DNA from: Prostheceraeus crozeri
Taxonomy: Eukaryota > Platyhelminthes > Polycladida > Euryleptidae
Assembly: GCA_907163375.1 (NCBI GenBank)
Contig: CAJQUW010014367.1
Span: forward strand, 1-64,000
Direction: 5' to 3'
DNA: 64,000 nt
Below the pieces are notes generated by a model. The model made no database searches and had not been told where the DNA came from. It was given only the letters and a program-made list of their open reading frames with translations. Positions 24,780 through 36,120 of this stretch are shown here, one piece after another; position 1 is the stretch's first letter; each line of letters starts with the position of its first letter. A program made the translations under genes and the position numbers.

Positions 24780-25833
24780 CAATGTAAATCGCTGGATACG
24801 AAAATTACATACAAACATATACCAAAATTACATACAATTTGAAACTAACATCTGATACGAGATTCTGGTATGTCTACAGAGATTTGGTATGTTTTTCATA
24901 CCACATCTCACTTACTTTAGTATGTGATTGGTATGTAGCGATACGAACTATTCTATCTGTGATTGGCTGTTTTACACTGAAATACGAATTGTTGGTATGT
25001 TTTATATACGAGACCCGATGCAAATTCATCCTTATTCGTACGCCTCTTGTATGTGTGTGGTATGTGCAGCTTTAAGTCACATAGCACAAAAATATGTGTA
25101 TTACACACTACTGTCATAACTTTTTTCAGTAATACCAGTCGCGAATATTTCTTGTTTGAAAGAGTGATATTTAACTAGATTAGATTTATTGTGAATTTAA
25201 TGCTCCACGAATATGTCGTCGTTGCTACATATCTAGCAACATTAAGAAGACGATCAGTTAACTCTACTTTATGACCCAAGTTGATAAACATCATTTCATT
25301 TAAACGATATCTTTAGTGAAATCTTGTTGACTTATATATCTCAAACATGACTATTTTTGCGTCCATGAATTATAATGTGTTTTTATTTCGGATTGATAAT
25401 ATACTTTATTTCAAAATTACATAATGCATAATTGTTGATGGTTGAAATCTTATTGTTTATTCATGAAATGCCTTGGACTTGCGTGCATTAAAATCGAATT
25501 CAGTATTGAAAGTATGACTCTTGAATGTCATTATCTCACTACTTACAAAACAGTAGTAACAGTAGTGTGATCTTTATTGACAAAAGGCCTTAAATCAACA
25601 TACTTAGGACATGATTGATGCTTTCTTTTAACATTGTGCTAGTATGGCTTTAGTATGTAAAGCATACCATATTTGAAATAACATACGAAAAGCATACAAG
25701 AGAGCATATCAAGAGAATACAGAAATATACTAAAATATACTAATATAAAATAATAATAAATATGCTAATATACTAAAATAAATATTTTGGCATGCATCCT
25801 TCGTATGTGATTGGTATTGAGCGCTTTACAGTG
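24780..25833. mobile_element. 1054-bp CACT-terminated non-autonomous element
   Basis: Left end CAATGTAAATCGC; right end, reversed, CACTGTAAAGCGC then TCAATACCAATCACATACG. TA flanks both sides (24778-24779, 25834-25835). The subterminal regions on both sides are packed with GGTATGT/ACATACC and ATACGA words, which look like repeated transposase binding sites. No transposase is encoded. The termini match the 219-bp MITE at 18506, and the TNP2 transposase at 14-16 kb is a candidate source of transposase (inference). The right end lies 76 bp beyond the stop codon of the ROCO-TIR gene. Confidence 0.72.
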
Positions 25834-25909
25834 TACACGTGCACATTGGGATAAAATGTACCCCATCGTAAATAGTATAAGTTATTTTTTCCGGAATTTG
25901 AGGTTTAAG

Positions 25910-28900
25910 TTATAGTTCCTGTCTTTTTAACAATCGAATGGACTTTTTCAGATGCTTGATGAATGTTGTATAGGAAGTATTATCTTCATCTCCTGTTGGT
26001 GCATGCAGAACATTTGTAGCAGATAAAGACGTTGGCTTCTCAATATCGTGCTCTCTTGCTAATGGAATTATTGGCTTCTTCAGGAAAGTTGCTAGATCCA
26101 TCTCATGACAGCAGGACGGATCGTTGAGATACTCGGTCGTCAGTACAACAATAATAGTCTTGGCATGCTTCATAAACCGACGTCTGATCTCAATTGGTGT
26201 CCAATAGCCATCATCAGGATTAGGATTATCATAGAAGCTAACAAGGACTGATAGGGATTCGTCGAGATGCGAGTCAGATTTGCATGCATTGATATGAAAA
26301 TTTTCGTTTCGTTCATCTTCCATTTGAGGAACAAGATAAGACACAACCCATGACCGATCATTTTTATGACAAGATATAAAGCAATCAACTGTTCCTTCTG
26401 GCAAAGGTGAGAAGACATTTATGATGTTCTTTTCAAAAGGAATCTTTTCACAGGAAAACCTTTTCGTCACTAAAAGGTCATGAGAATGATAGCAGATGTA
26501 AGACTGATTTCCTCTTGGGAAGTTAATCATGCCACAGCTTCGGTTTTCTAGTCTGTTGAAGATATCAAGGAAATCGATATTCGTAAAATCATTCAATTCA
26601 ATTTGTCTCAACGAACATGGACATACTAGCTTCAAACTGAATTCCAAGTATTCAGAATATAGTTTGATAAGATAATAGACTTGGAAGGTTAGGTGTCTCA
26701 ATGCCTTGAATACATCTGGGGCTTCTGAACTCTTTAATCGAATCCAAATTTCATTTTCCGATCGCTTGATACTGAATGTCACTGATTCAGAATACCAGAA
26801 AACTCCTTCATTTGCAAACAACTCCCATTCCAAGTTGGGAGAACTATGTAATTTCAATTGAAGTGTCTCATTTGAGCATACCGTTAGCAGACGAGCAAAC
26901 AATGACGGGGGACAGAAGTACCCAAAATCAAGAACAGCTATCTCATTTGGATTCGAAATGAATGGATCACTGACAGATCTTGAGGGTAGTTCAAAAGTCA
27001 GATGAAAATTCTCACAGGGCATGTGTAAATCAGCTGCTATTATTATGCCCAATGCATCCATTAATCTACATACAACCTCATTCTCTTTAATCAGCGTCAG
27101 TGCTTCTTCTCGTCTTCTCAAACTGGATTCACTGTGTAGATTGGAATCCATTGGACAAAGTATCCTAATGAATTCAACAAGAGATTTTCTATCCATAACA
27201 ACACAGTTTTGGAGAAGTGGATCATCAGAATTGTAATATATTTCACCACAATCATTGAAATATCGTAGCATGCGATAGAAATCAGATTTTCCTTTTAGGT
27301 AGCATGTATCTTTCACTTCTTCCCATAACTCCGTACATGACCGAATGCAACTTAGTATACAATGATTTTCGACATCTGTTGCACGATAGTTCTTTCTCAA
27401 TACAGACAGAAATGCGAACCAAGACACCCGGTTTGGTAAAGTCACGTATTCAGCCTCATTCGAAATGTCCCAAATCTGACGCTTCAATTCCCTTAAATCT
27501 TCCATGCTGCAGTGGCGATGCATATTATCGATAGCAAAAACAAACGCTTTGTTCAAAGGATTTCTTACAATTCTTCCTTTATACTGACGTCCGACATGCG
27601 TTGACAACTTATTGACGACATCCGTCAGTTCATCGTCATTTTGAACAGAGTGCTTATGAGTTCCAACAAGAAAAATTTTAGCATCCGGATGTCTCGCATG
27701 GCTCAAGGCACTGTTCAGCCAATACAAGATTTCTTTCAGTGAATTCTCAAAATCCTCGCACAAGTCTGTTAAGCGGAAGACGACAAGATAGGAAGCATGT
27801 CGACACATGAATATATGATGAGCCTTTTGATAAAACTTTTGGCCAGCACAGTCAAGGATAGAAAGTTTAGCGATGTTGTCACAGTGTTTTTGATCTCTGT
27901 AGACTTTATTTAGAATTGACTGAAGTGGAACGAGCGAATAATTTGATTTCTTTTGATAATGTTTAGATCGGCACCAAACTAAGAATACACAACCAAGAAT
28001 TGCAGTAATTATGCCAAAGTACGATTGAGACATAGCGAATTCAAGTCCAAATATTTTGCCATAGATTATGCCTACAATTACTCCAAGCACATCAGACTTT
28101 ACTAATTGGAAAATGGGATAAGTGTTCAGAGATATAAATAGCTTTTTTACGATCTCTTTACCGAGAACAAATCCTGTGCCTGTAATAATTCCAAGAACAG
28201 ACATTATGAGAGCAGTTGTCATCCAGGTATTTTCGAAGAAAGCAATTCCAAGAATTAGCAAGTATCCACCAATGATGATGGCAATGCGAAATACTGAATT
28301 ATAATTTTGACATTCTGACATTTCCATTTCATCATTTTCCCTACTATTCAGCCACATTATTAGCAAGAAGCCCACAAAAGATCCCAAGTAGAGTATAATC
28401 AATTGAGTTGTATTTTCACTGTCATCTATTAATGTTGGTTCTTTTGTTAACAAGCAGAGAATAAGCAAGGAGCTTGGACCACATCCTAATGTCAAAAATG
28501 ACCCAATGAAAATTGAGTACGGGGTAAGTGCAAATGATGCGGACAACACAGACCAGCATATATCAGGAAAGGTTTTGACGCTAGATAAGATAACATCAAC
28601 TATTTTCCGATATTGCATATGTAGAATATGATATCCGATCGTCATTCCATAGCCGCAGGCGAATGCATCTAAGAGTTCATATCCAATAAATGTATGAACA
28701 AGAGTTAACAGCAGAAGACTCCATGAAAATGGACAAAGATAATATACGTAGATGAATTTAAATGTCACCAAAAATAAAATGGTTTCAACGATCGTAATAT
28801 AGGCTATTTTGAATCTGTCAATTTCCCGAGGAAGTTTGCTTTTGGGATGTAACTTGCGTGTCAGACAGTTTGCCATTGCCGATTCAAATTCATATTTGTG

Positions 28901-29182
28901 ATCATTGATGTCAACTTCTTTCCATTCTCGGTCCACATTCGTCCAATTCGCTGTCATTACATCCGCATACAAGGTGGGAAAGTGCTCGAAAATGTGAGTT
29001 TTATCCAACAATTGTCTACATGTAGAGGTCTTACCAGCTCCAGTACTACCCAGGAATATTACTTTCGCTGTCGGACATGATACTGTTCCGAATTCAACAA
29101 GCCAACTCTCTGAAATACTTTCAATGGTACGATTTGACATTTCTAAATTTCGCAGATTTTCAAGTATGAAATCCTTAGCCAT
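25910..29182 (-). CDS. ROCO GTPase with membrane domain inside Roc and C-terminal TIR
   Basis: Single ORF of 1090 residues with no intron; its first ATG follows an in-frame upstream stop. Domains by residue: P-loop/G1 GSTGAGKTST 45-54; a membrane domain of about 8-9 hydrophobic helices 122-406; G3 LDCAGQKF 443-450 with the following AGQ..YQKAH..F block typical of Roc; G4-like VGTHKH 506-511; COR-A from about 585 (WFAFLSVL, FYRMLRYFNDCGEIYY) and COR-B to about 880 (FGYFCPPSLFARLL, LVCPCS); TIR 929-1050 (VDCFISCHKNDRSWV, a YWTPIEIRRRF BB-loop-like region, IIVVLTTEYLNDPSCCHEMDL, KKPIIPLA). Glu1027 sits where TIR NADases such as SARM1 carry their catalytic Glu. Roc-COR proteins are dimeric GTPases of signalling and immunity. 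Positive charges on both flanks of the membrane block, and the need for G1 and G3 on one face, predict an even number of spans with the GTPase in the cytosol. No LRR or kinase is seen. The ROCO and TIR calls are strong; the membrane insertion inside Roc is seen directly; function is inferred. Confidence 0.88.
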   Translation of the reverse strand: MAKDFILENLRNLEMSNRTIESISESWLVEFGTVSCPTAKVIFLGSTGAGKTSTCRQLLDKTHIFEHFPTLYADVMTANWTNVDREWKEVDINDHKYEFESAMANCLTRKLHPKSKLPREIDRFKIAYITIVETILFLVTFKFIYVYYLCPFSWSLLLLTLVHTFIGYELLDAFACGYGMTIGYHILHMQYRKIVDVILSSVKTFPDICWSVLSASFALTPYSIFIGSFLTLGCGPSSLLILCLLTKEPTLIDDSENTTQLIILYLGSFVGFLLIMWLNSRENDEMEMSECQNYNSVFRIAIIIGGYLLILGIAFFENTWMTTALIMSVLGIITGTGFVLGKEIVKKLFISLNTYPIFQLVKSDVLGVIVGIIYGKIFGLEFAMSQSYFGIITAILGCVFLVWCRSKHYQKKSNYSLVPLQSILNKVYRDQKHCDNIAKLSILDCAGQKFYQKAHHIFMCRHASYLVVFRLTDLCEDFENSLKEILYWLNSALSHARHPDAKIFLVGTHKHSVQNDDELTDVVNKLSTHVGRQYKGRIVRNPLNKAFVFAIDNMHRHCSMEDLRELKRQIWDISNEAEYVTLPNRVSWFAFLSVLRKNYRATDVENHCILSCIRSCTELWEEVKDTCYLKGKSDFYRMLRYFNDCGEIYYNSDDPLLQNCVVMDRKSLVEFIRILCPMDSNLHSESSLRRREEALTLIKENEVVCRLMDALGIIIAADLHMPCENFHLTFELPSRSVSDPFISNPNEIAVLDFGYFCPPSLFARLLTVCSNETLQLKLHSSPNLEWELFANEGVFWYSESVTFSIKRSENEIWIRLKSSEAPDVFKALRHLTFQVYYLIKLYSEYLEFSLKLVCPCSLRQIELNDFTNIDFLDIFNRLENRSCGMINFPRGNQSYICYHSHDLLVTKRFSCEKIPFEKNIINVFSPLPEGTVDCFISCHKNDRSWVVSYLVPQMEDERNENFHINACKSDSHLDESLSVLVSFYDNPNPDDGYWTPIEIRRRFMKHAKTIIVVLTTEYLNDPSCCHEMDLATFLKKPIIPLAREHDIEKPTSLSATNVLHAPTGDEDNTSYTTFIKHLKKSIRLLKRQEL

Positions 29183-32147
29183 CGCTTGATAAAGTGACTG
29201 AATCCTTCTCTTCTTGAAAACTACCGCCTCAATGAAACAGCACTAATTGTATGTCGTCTGTACATTTTAGACTTAGTAGCATCGTCTGACAGAACGCTTG
29301 CATCCACGGTCAAGAATTTACTTAAATTCTCACGCTTCATTGCTTTCAGGATGTTGCATCATTGCTGTTATTCACTGCAAGTATATTTAGAATTTAGTGC
29401 TAGCTTAGAGGTGAAAAAAAAGCATTTTTAGCCGTAACGTTTTCAGCGACTGCAGCTGTGTCTCTTTCTTCCAGCTCAATGAAGTATAGCATAAGAATTA
29501 TGCAGACATGGTTCTATCCTTGTTACCAACGCAAATAAGCAATCGAATTCTGCGATATTGACGTATTTGACAACTTAGTCACACAGTTTTCGCGAAAATG
29601 AAATCACGTTCAAGCTATGCCATTAAGTGTCAACTGAGGCAAGGACGTCTATATTTAGTATTATGGCCACTCTTTCACTTAACTATCGACGCTGAGACAT
29701 CATTCATTTTGTCATAAATCGTCATGAAGAATAGACGTAAGCAAGCCGCTGCGGTTATTGCCTTTCTTCGTAAAAGAAAAAGAACGGGAACACGCAGCTG
29801 TTGGCAGTGATGCGCTCGGGGGGGGGATGCCCGTGGGGGAGGGCTGAGCCTGCCCACTTTTTTGAGAATCTCATTCCGGGAGGTCCCTAATTTTGTACGG
29901 TTTATTGATAAAAATGGACACCGTCTTAAAATATCTACCCATACACATTTATCATCCGTTGTGTATCTGTTTGCATGATGAGTATTAGGGTGTGAGTATT
30001 TAACCACGAGACACGATAGTGGCATGGCGTTGCCATTATTTGAGAGTGCACCCGGCGCATGAAATCTCACCAGTCTTCACTTTGTGAACGAACAGAATAT
30101 TCTCACTTACTACATTCTTGATGATTGCAAGCTGTCAACCGATTTCTATGTCAGGTGTTTAACTTCAACTAAGGACTGTTTCACACAAGCAACTTTTCGC
30201 CGCACGGTTGTCGCTGAAATTAGGAATTGGCTTTTCACTTTGAACTTCGATCTCTGCGACTGTCAATCAGCAGACAAACCATTTCGATCTCTCGATCTCA
30301 TAAGACATAGAAAGTGGATGCGTCTTAGCCTATTTGAGAAGGGCATGAACCAAAATTACTCTGAAGGCAGGTTTCAGTTGTATTTGTTCTTGTTTTCATT
30401 AAAGTCACTAGGTTTTTTGCTATCAGAATATCTAAAATTTATTACATAGTTCGCTATAATATTCAAACTCAGCATAAAACATTCCTATTTCCTATTTTTG
30501 TCTCGCCGTCTGCTCTTTGTAATAGACATGAAAGCTCATTTGATAGACATAGAAATCTCAGCATCCTAGTCAATCAGCTCATTGATAAAAGTGGTCGATT
30601 GCGTCATCTATTCATAGCACAAGTCAACAAATTTTCATGGAGCGACCACTTTCGGAATTGAAAATTTGACTGAATAATATCTCAATTTACAATTTTAGGT
30701 GCGAGTTATACATATGAAATCTATAGTTAGGGTTTCTCGCAACCTCATTCTTGCGTAAAATATTCGGCAGGTCTTCCTTTTTGACCAATTTTAAGACCTA
30801 ATGAATGCTAATTGACCTTAATAGACATTCTATCTATAAGCCTACTGGTACTCGTGAAATATTCTACGTAAACAGGTCATCAACTTGTCTACTTAAATTG
30901 TTTAATGCCTTGTTATTTTACATAATGAATTATTTTGAAAATTTTTACTCAATTGATATCCTTTGGAATAAAGCAACAAATCTCAGGCCTATTAATTATA
31001 TATTGCTCCTTCTCGTCAACTTATTTCAGCACACGTTTGAAATGCTCAATAAGCCTACTGGGCCTATAGGCCTGTTTCCAAGCAATACAAAAAATCAAGC
31101 AAACGAAGACTTCTGAAATGCTTACCAGTCTAGAAACTATAGCACATGTAGTAAGGAAATCTCCACAGACATTTATCAAATTCATCAATTGCAAAACTAT
31201 CGAGGTGGTCTATGGCAAGATGTATTAGTGTTTCCTTTCCCTACGCTCTATGCCTCTTTCAAAATATTTACCAGTAGTAGATAGCCTACTACGAAAGTAG
31301 TCTACATTTTACATAGTCTAGAAGTTTTTCTAACTTCCCTCTCTTGCGCGAATCTCTTGAACAACCTAGTTCAACCTCTCTATGTTGATTAATCCTATCT
31401 TAATCAATCCTATGTTTTTAATTTTCTTCTTGGGGTCATGTATCTAGATGGTGAAATGACTCATCCTCTTCCCTCAAACTTTGATGAAAAAGCTCTCGAT
31501 TGAAGCGCTTATAAAATATACCCCAACAATAATCAGTTTCTGATGGATTAGGCCTACTGGTGCATTTTTCTTTTTGTACCCGAGTTATCCGAGTTTTGTT
31601 GGAGTATTTTAGTGAGTTTAGAAAACTCAGCATGCCGAGTTTGACTTAATTTGGTTAATTCCGGCGAACTCGGTTAACTGAGTTTATTGAAAAACTCAAT
31701 TGACAACACATGTTCTCGTTCGGCATGCACGTGGGAATGTATACTATCCGACGAAATCCCAATGAAAAGATTCCTGCTTGTCACCACAGTAATTTTATGC
31801 GCGTCGTGATTCAACAACGCATTGACATTATGTTAAATATTGCGCATCTTTAGAAACATGTAAATGCAAGTCCGTTGTTTTTCATGTTTCTGTGCCTCAT
31901 CAAGTAAAACGTGGACATATTTATAAATATCATAAAAAGCGTAAATATCATCAAATGAATCACTAGTTCAAACTGAACTTAACTGACTTGGGCAACCAAC
32001 ACAGACACATGAACACAAAATACTATTCCGCGTATATGTATATGAAATGAATGATTGCTGAATACACAATCCAGTTGGATATTGATAACAAGGAAGTCTC
32101 AGAAAAGTTGAAACGCATATAAATTTTGCTGAGACATGGTCGTTGTC
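29183..32147. other. Upstream of ROCO gene; no recognisable gene
   Basis: 29183-29640 should hold the ROCO promoter and 5' UTR; no clear TATA motif was identified. ORFs at 29675-30070 (minus, 131 codons) and 30084-30449 (plus, 121 codons) match no family I know, and the first has low-complexity Pro/Arg content over a G-run at 29819-29827. The stretch 31570-31700 has scattered GAGTT/AACTC words. I see nothing else. Confidence 0.45.
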
Positions 32148-33077
32148 TCAGTTGAAGGTCTCAGGGTTGTTCACACTTGAGACCAGGGATGCGGAGTCGG
32201 AGTCCCGGAGTCCTATCAAAAGCCGGAGTCCTATCAACTCCCAGAGTCGGAGTCGGAGTCGGAGTCCTATCACAATGATAGGACTCTGCATCCCTGGTAT
32301 GTAGTCATAGACACAATGAAGACGAGTACTGTTGTTGTCTTCGCTTTTGTTGAAAGCAACTTTCGGCTGTATTACTATGGTCAAGTGATCACTCGTAGAC
32401 ACCGCAGCGTTGTAGGTTACGGAGTCTTTGTTATATATTGCACTCATAGAAGTAGAAAGCAGTGCATGATTGAGAATTTTCGATGAACGAGTCGGCAGAC
32501 TGATAATATCATTCAAATATAATTCCTGAAACAGTTTATCAGTATTGAAGTTATTAAAGTCGCCAAGGATAACAGCATGAAAGGATGAAAAAAAGTTCAC
32601 TGTTTATGGCATCATGAAGCCAAGTCTCAGTTAAGCAAACCAATTGAGGCCTTTGAGTTTAACATAATAATTGTAATTCGTCAATCTTTTTGAGCAGTGA
32701 CCGGACATTTGATAACAGAAAAGAAGGGAAGAGAAATTTTGCAGGACGCCGTAATCCATTCGCGTTTCTAGTCATAAACGATTGATTTAAAAACCGTCCA
32801 GAAAATCCTGCTCCCTCTCTGCAATTTCCCCCTTACAAATAATGAATTCCTTGTCAGGGTCATGTAATCTCCGAACCCGCAATTCTTGACGAAGTTCATG
32901 CGCAAGTTTGCGCTGCAAAATTGGAAGATCTGGTGGATTCAAGATCACATTTCTCAGTTCTGGAATTAGATTTAACTGCTTCGATCGTCGCAGTAATGGA
33001 TTCTTATCTTCCTCATTGTCTAGAGTTGCACGCAGCAAACGCTTTCTATCATCTATTTTCTTGCCAATTCTCATCAC
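32148..33077 (-). pseudogene. LINE fragment: ORF1-like end and endonuclease start
   Basis: Non-LTR retrotransposon remnant on the minus strand. At 33077-32787 a frame reads R..LLRATLDNE..., then NPPDLPILQRKLAHELRQELRVRRLHDPDKEFIICKGEI. This matches the domain ending in D(L)T..QR....LR.ELK.R...GE...I..G.I found in ORF1-type proteins of many invertebrate LINEs. Downstream, at 32600-32300, HAVILGDFNNFNTDKLFQEL...ISLPTR.....LNHALLS...VSTSDHLTIVIQ fits the apurinic-endonuclease domain: GDFN is the metal/catalytic motif and SDH the conserved C-terminal motif. The endonuclease frame is cut near 32297 by a hAT-type MITE and nothing of the reverse transcriptase follows. Stop codons separate the two domains. 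Most likely a CR1/L2-like clade. Confidence 0.65.
32184..32296. mobile_element. 113-bp hAT-type MITE inserted in LINE
   Basis: Begins CAGGGATGCGGAGTCGGAGT and ends GATAGGACTCTGCATCCCTG, with internal tandem GGAGTC words. No matching 8-bp flanks are visible. It interrupts the endonuclease frame of the LINE fragment, so it is younger than that copy. Confidence 0.7.
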
Positions 33078-33079
33078 CT

Positions 33080-34763
33080 GCTTAATGGAGACACTTGAGC
33101 ACAGAATTAATTATTTTGTTTATCTGCTTCGGTTTGCTAGAAGTGTGATTAATACGAAATCGCCGGCACATCGAGGAACCTATTAAGTGGACAAAAAGGA
33201 ATTCCTAATACCTTACAGAGATAGGAAAAAAGTCGTGCGTCGCTTGCGGATTACTGTGAGTTCCAGCAAAGTGCTTCGATTGCCAAAATTCCTTCAGATT
33301 CGAAGAATTCAGATCATTGCGCACAAGTTTTCTCCATAATGTTGGCCCTTCCGATCATTATTAAAAAAAGTAGCAGGCGTACGAAAATTAGTTCACTTGA
33401 TGATTTCACATCCTCTCCTCGGCATTGCTCATTGTATAGTGCATACATTGAATCGAAGCCACACAGCGATGCGTGTTTTGGTGTCTGCGAAGTGATATCA
33501 CAACACGCACGCATCTCTCACTGGCTCTGGTTCCTCTGCTGACAGCTTATTGTTTGCCATTTCCAATAGTAAGCGATGCACAAATTATCCATTCGAGAAG
33601 GAGCAGGTTGTCAATTCTGTGATGTGCCATTTCGATATTAAGGTTGCATATAACTCTTCCTTTCTAGGAAACCGAAGCGCGCGCAGATGAATCTAATTCT
33701 GTGCACTTCAGATATTCAATGCCTGGAAGATCTTCCTGCATTTCTCCATGTCATGTTGGTTTCTCTCGCAAAAAAATTGTTGACCGACAAGAACTGAACC
33801 TCAGACCACATAAGCCGTTGACACACTAGCCAGACATGTCAGATACACTACGGCAGCGAACGTGGATATCAGTCCGAGATACCTAGTCTGCATCCTAGAT
33901 TTGCGAAAACGAGGTCAAATAATTATCCGTTCAATGGCGTTGTTGTCGCACCAGAGGCATGGGATTCAACTCACTATGAAGATGTCGAAATCGTTGGATA
34001 ATCACAATTTTACGGAGAAAATCGGCGATAAGCGATGATATCGAATAATCCAAGAGCACAGTGAAATGAATGACGACGCGAGGAACCGAGGGACACAAAA
34101 ATCGACGAAAACGGACCAGATAAAGTCTTAAAAATGACCGAAGAAACAATCACTGACCGGAGCACGACAACAATACGACCGACCTTTGCGACCTTGACCA
34201 GTCGTGTCGGATAAAAGACGAATTCTCACTGAAACAAACTTGAAAAAGCTTATGATTTGTTATTGCAATAGGAGATTTTAAGTACGTTGACTGAACTTTC
34301 TCTTTCATGAAACCTAGCAGTTAATGTAATTTCCATCCGTCCTACAAGTTATGTCATTGCAACGGTTTAAAATACATTTGATATTAATCTTTTGATAGTT
34401 ATAAAGACATGTTTTTCTGACCCTAGGTATTATTATCAACCAAAAACTCACATTCATGCCTACTGGACTACGTCACTGATCATCAAACAGCAGGTCACCC
34501 GCCTTAGTTTTTCCAGAGATTTGCTAGTCATAGCACAATTTACTATGACAACAAGTCAATTCTACATGTTCTATTCCCAGTAGGCTTTACTTAACTCATG
34601 AGGACTCAATTAGCCTACTGAATGGATGAAATATTTTTCTAAAAATCGGCTTTCATTGCCTTATTCTAATATGCATTAAATAATTGTGAATCTATCAAAA
34701 AAATCATACTATGTACTTATATAATAGTATATAACTGCAGGTGTGCATCTATATACCCATAGG
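33080..34763. other. No recognisable gene
   Basis: May include more upstream LINE sequence on the minus strand (33100-33550 keeps long frames), but no motif is recognisable. The remainder is unannotated. Confidence 0.4.
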
Positions 34764-34771
34764 CCTACAGT

Positions 34772-34944
34772 CAGGGATGCGGAGTGCTATCATTTTGATA
34801 GGACTCCGACTCCGGGGGTTGATAGGACTCCGACTCCGGCCTAGTTTTTTGAAAAATTAACTGGTAACCTACGTCATAGATCATTATACGACTCCGACTC
34901 CAGCAAAAATGATAGGACTCCGGGACTCCGACTCCGCATCCCTG
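34772..34944. mobile_element. 173-bp hAT-type MITE with perfect 8-bp duplication
   Basis: Begins CAGGGATGCGGAGTG and ends GACTCCGCATCCCTG. It is flanked on both sides by CCTACAGT (34764-34771 and 34945-34952), a perfect 8-bp target-site duplication as made by hAT transposases. Internal GATAGGACTCCGACTCC is repeated. The intact duplication indicates a fairly recent insertion. Confidence 0.9.
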
Positions 34945-36120
34945 CCTACAGTCATGTTAGCATAGTTGTAAACTCCATTTCATGCATCGTAATATGTGAG
35001 ATTTATTTGAAATTGATAATTAGTTCGCGTGACATTTCATGCTTATTTGGCTTTTACATAGTGCAGACATGTGAAATTACAATTACTGTACTTAGCCGTG
35101 TAATTGAAAAGCACTTGCAATTACTTTGCAGTCAGCAATGTTGCATATTCAACATCGCATTCAATAAGTGGAAGTGATGGCAGATTTTCAATATTTTGTT
35201 CACGCATCGGTAATCGTTCTGCTGTCATGGTCGGGTTGAAACACGATTTAATCAAAAGTCGTCTACCACAGATCTACATGTATTACATGTTTCCTTAGAC
35301 TCTCATCATGAAAATTGATGTGAAATCTAATTTTCCAATTAGATTTTGACTTAAGAAATGCCAGCTGACGTTCCTGTTTGATCAGATTACAGAGTGGTTC
35401 CTATATGTAGTAGATCATGTTTAACCTTCCGATACCGCTGGGTGTCCACAATGGACCCCAACTAGTTTTCGAAGCAATTGCAAACATCTAATGCTTTCAC
35501 ATTAGCCTCCGACAGTCTGTGACTTTGTTGCTGATACGCAGTAATCCTAATTGCTCGTAGTCCTTGCAATGTACGGATACTGGATTATTACCTAGAATTG
35601 ACAATATCAAAAAATCACAACTTTCCCGCATGGGGTTCAGGTTGGACCCTAGTCGAAATTATTCATAATAATGACATATAAAATGTTTCAAAGTTGTGTT
35701 GAGTGTTGAAGCAACAACTTCTTGAATCATTTACTCTATTTGGATCGTTATAGAATATTCCATTGACGTGACGGCCCTATAGGCCTAGTACACCTCATAG
35801 CCTGTAAATAGGCCTATATTTGCACTATTGAGATCGGTTGTGATCATGCTCTCTTTTCTAGACTATGTTTATGCGTGACTGCCTGAGTATGGAAACTGTA
35901 TGCATTTTCTTCATGCAGTGCATCATTTTTCAAAATGTCATTGTCCAATTTGAAAATCCGGCAAAGATATTATGGCATACAACTGCCTTTTGTACATTGT
36001 TTTTGTACATGAATAAATGGAATGAAGTTCTGCATGACAAAGATGATGCATTCACGTTCAATCCCTTCGTCAATCGCAGTGTCTGCGGTGCATATCGGCG
36101 GTATCGAGGGGCTTGTACGT

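Noticed and set aside
29675-30449. Two divergent ORFs of 131 and 121 codons upstream of the ROCO gene
   Set aside because: No recognisable domain, biased composition over a G-run, and no splice or conservation evidence.
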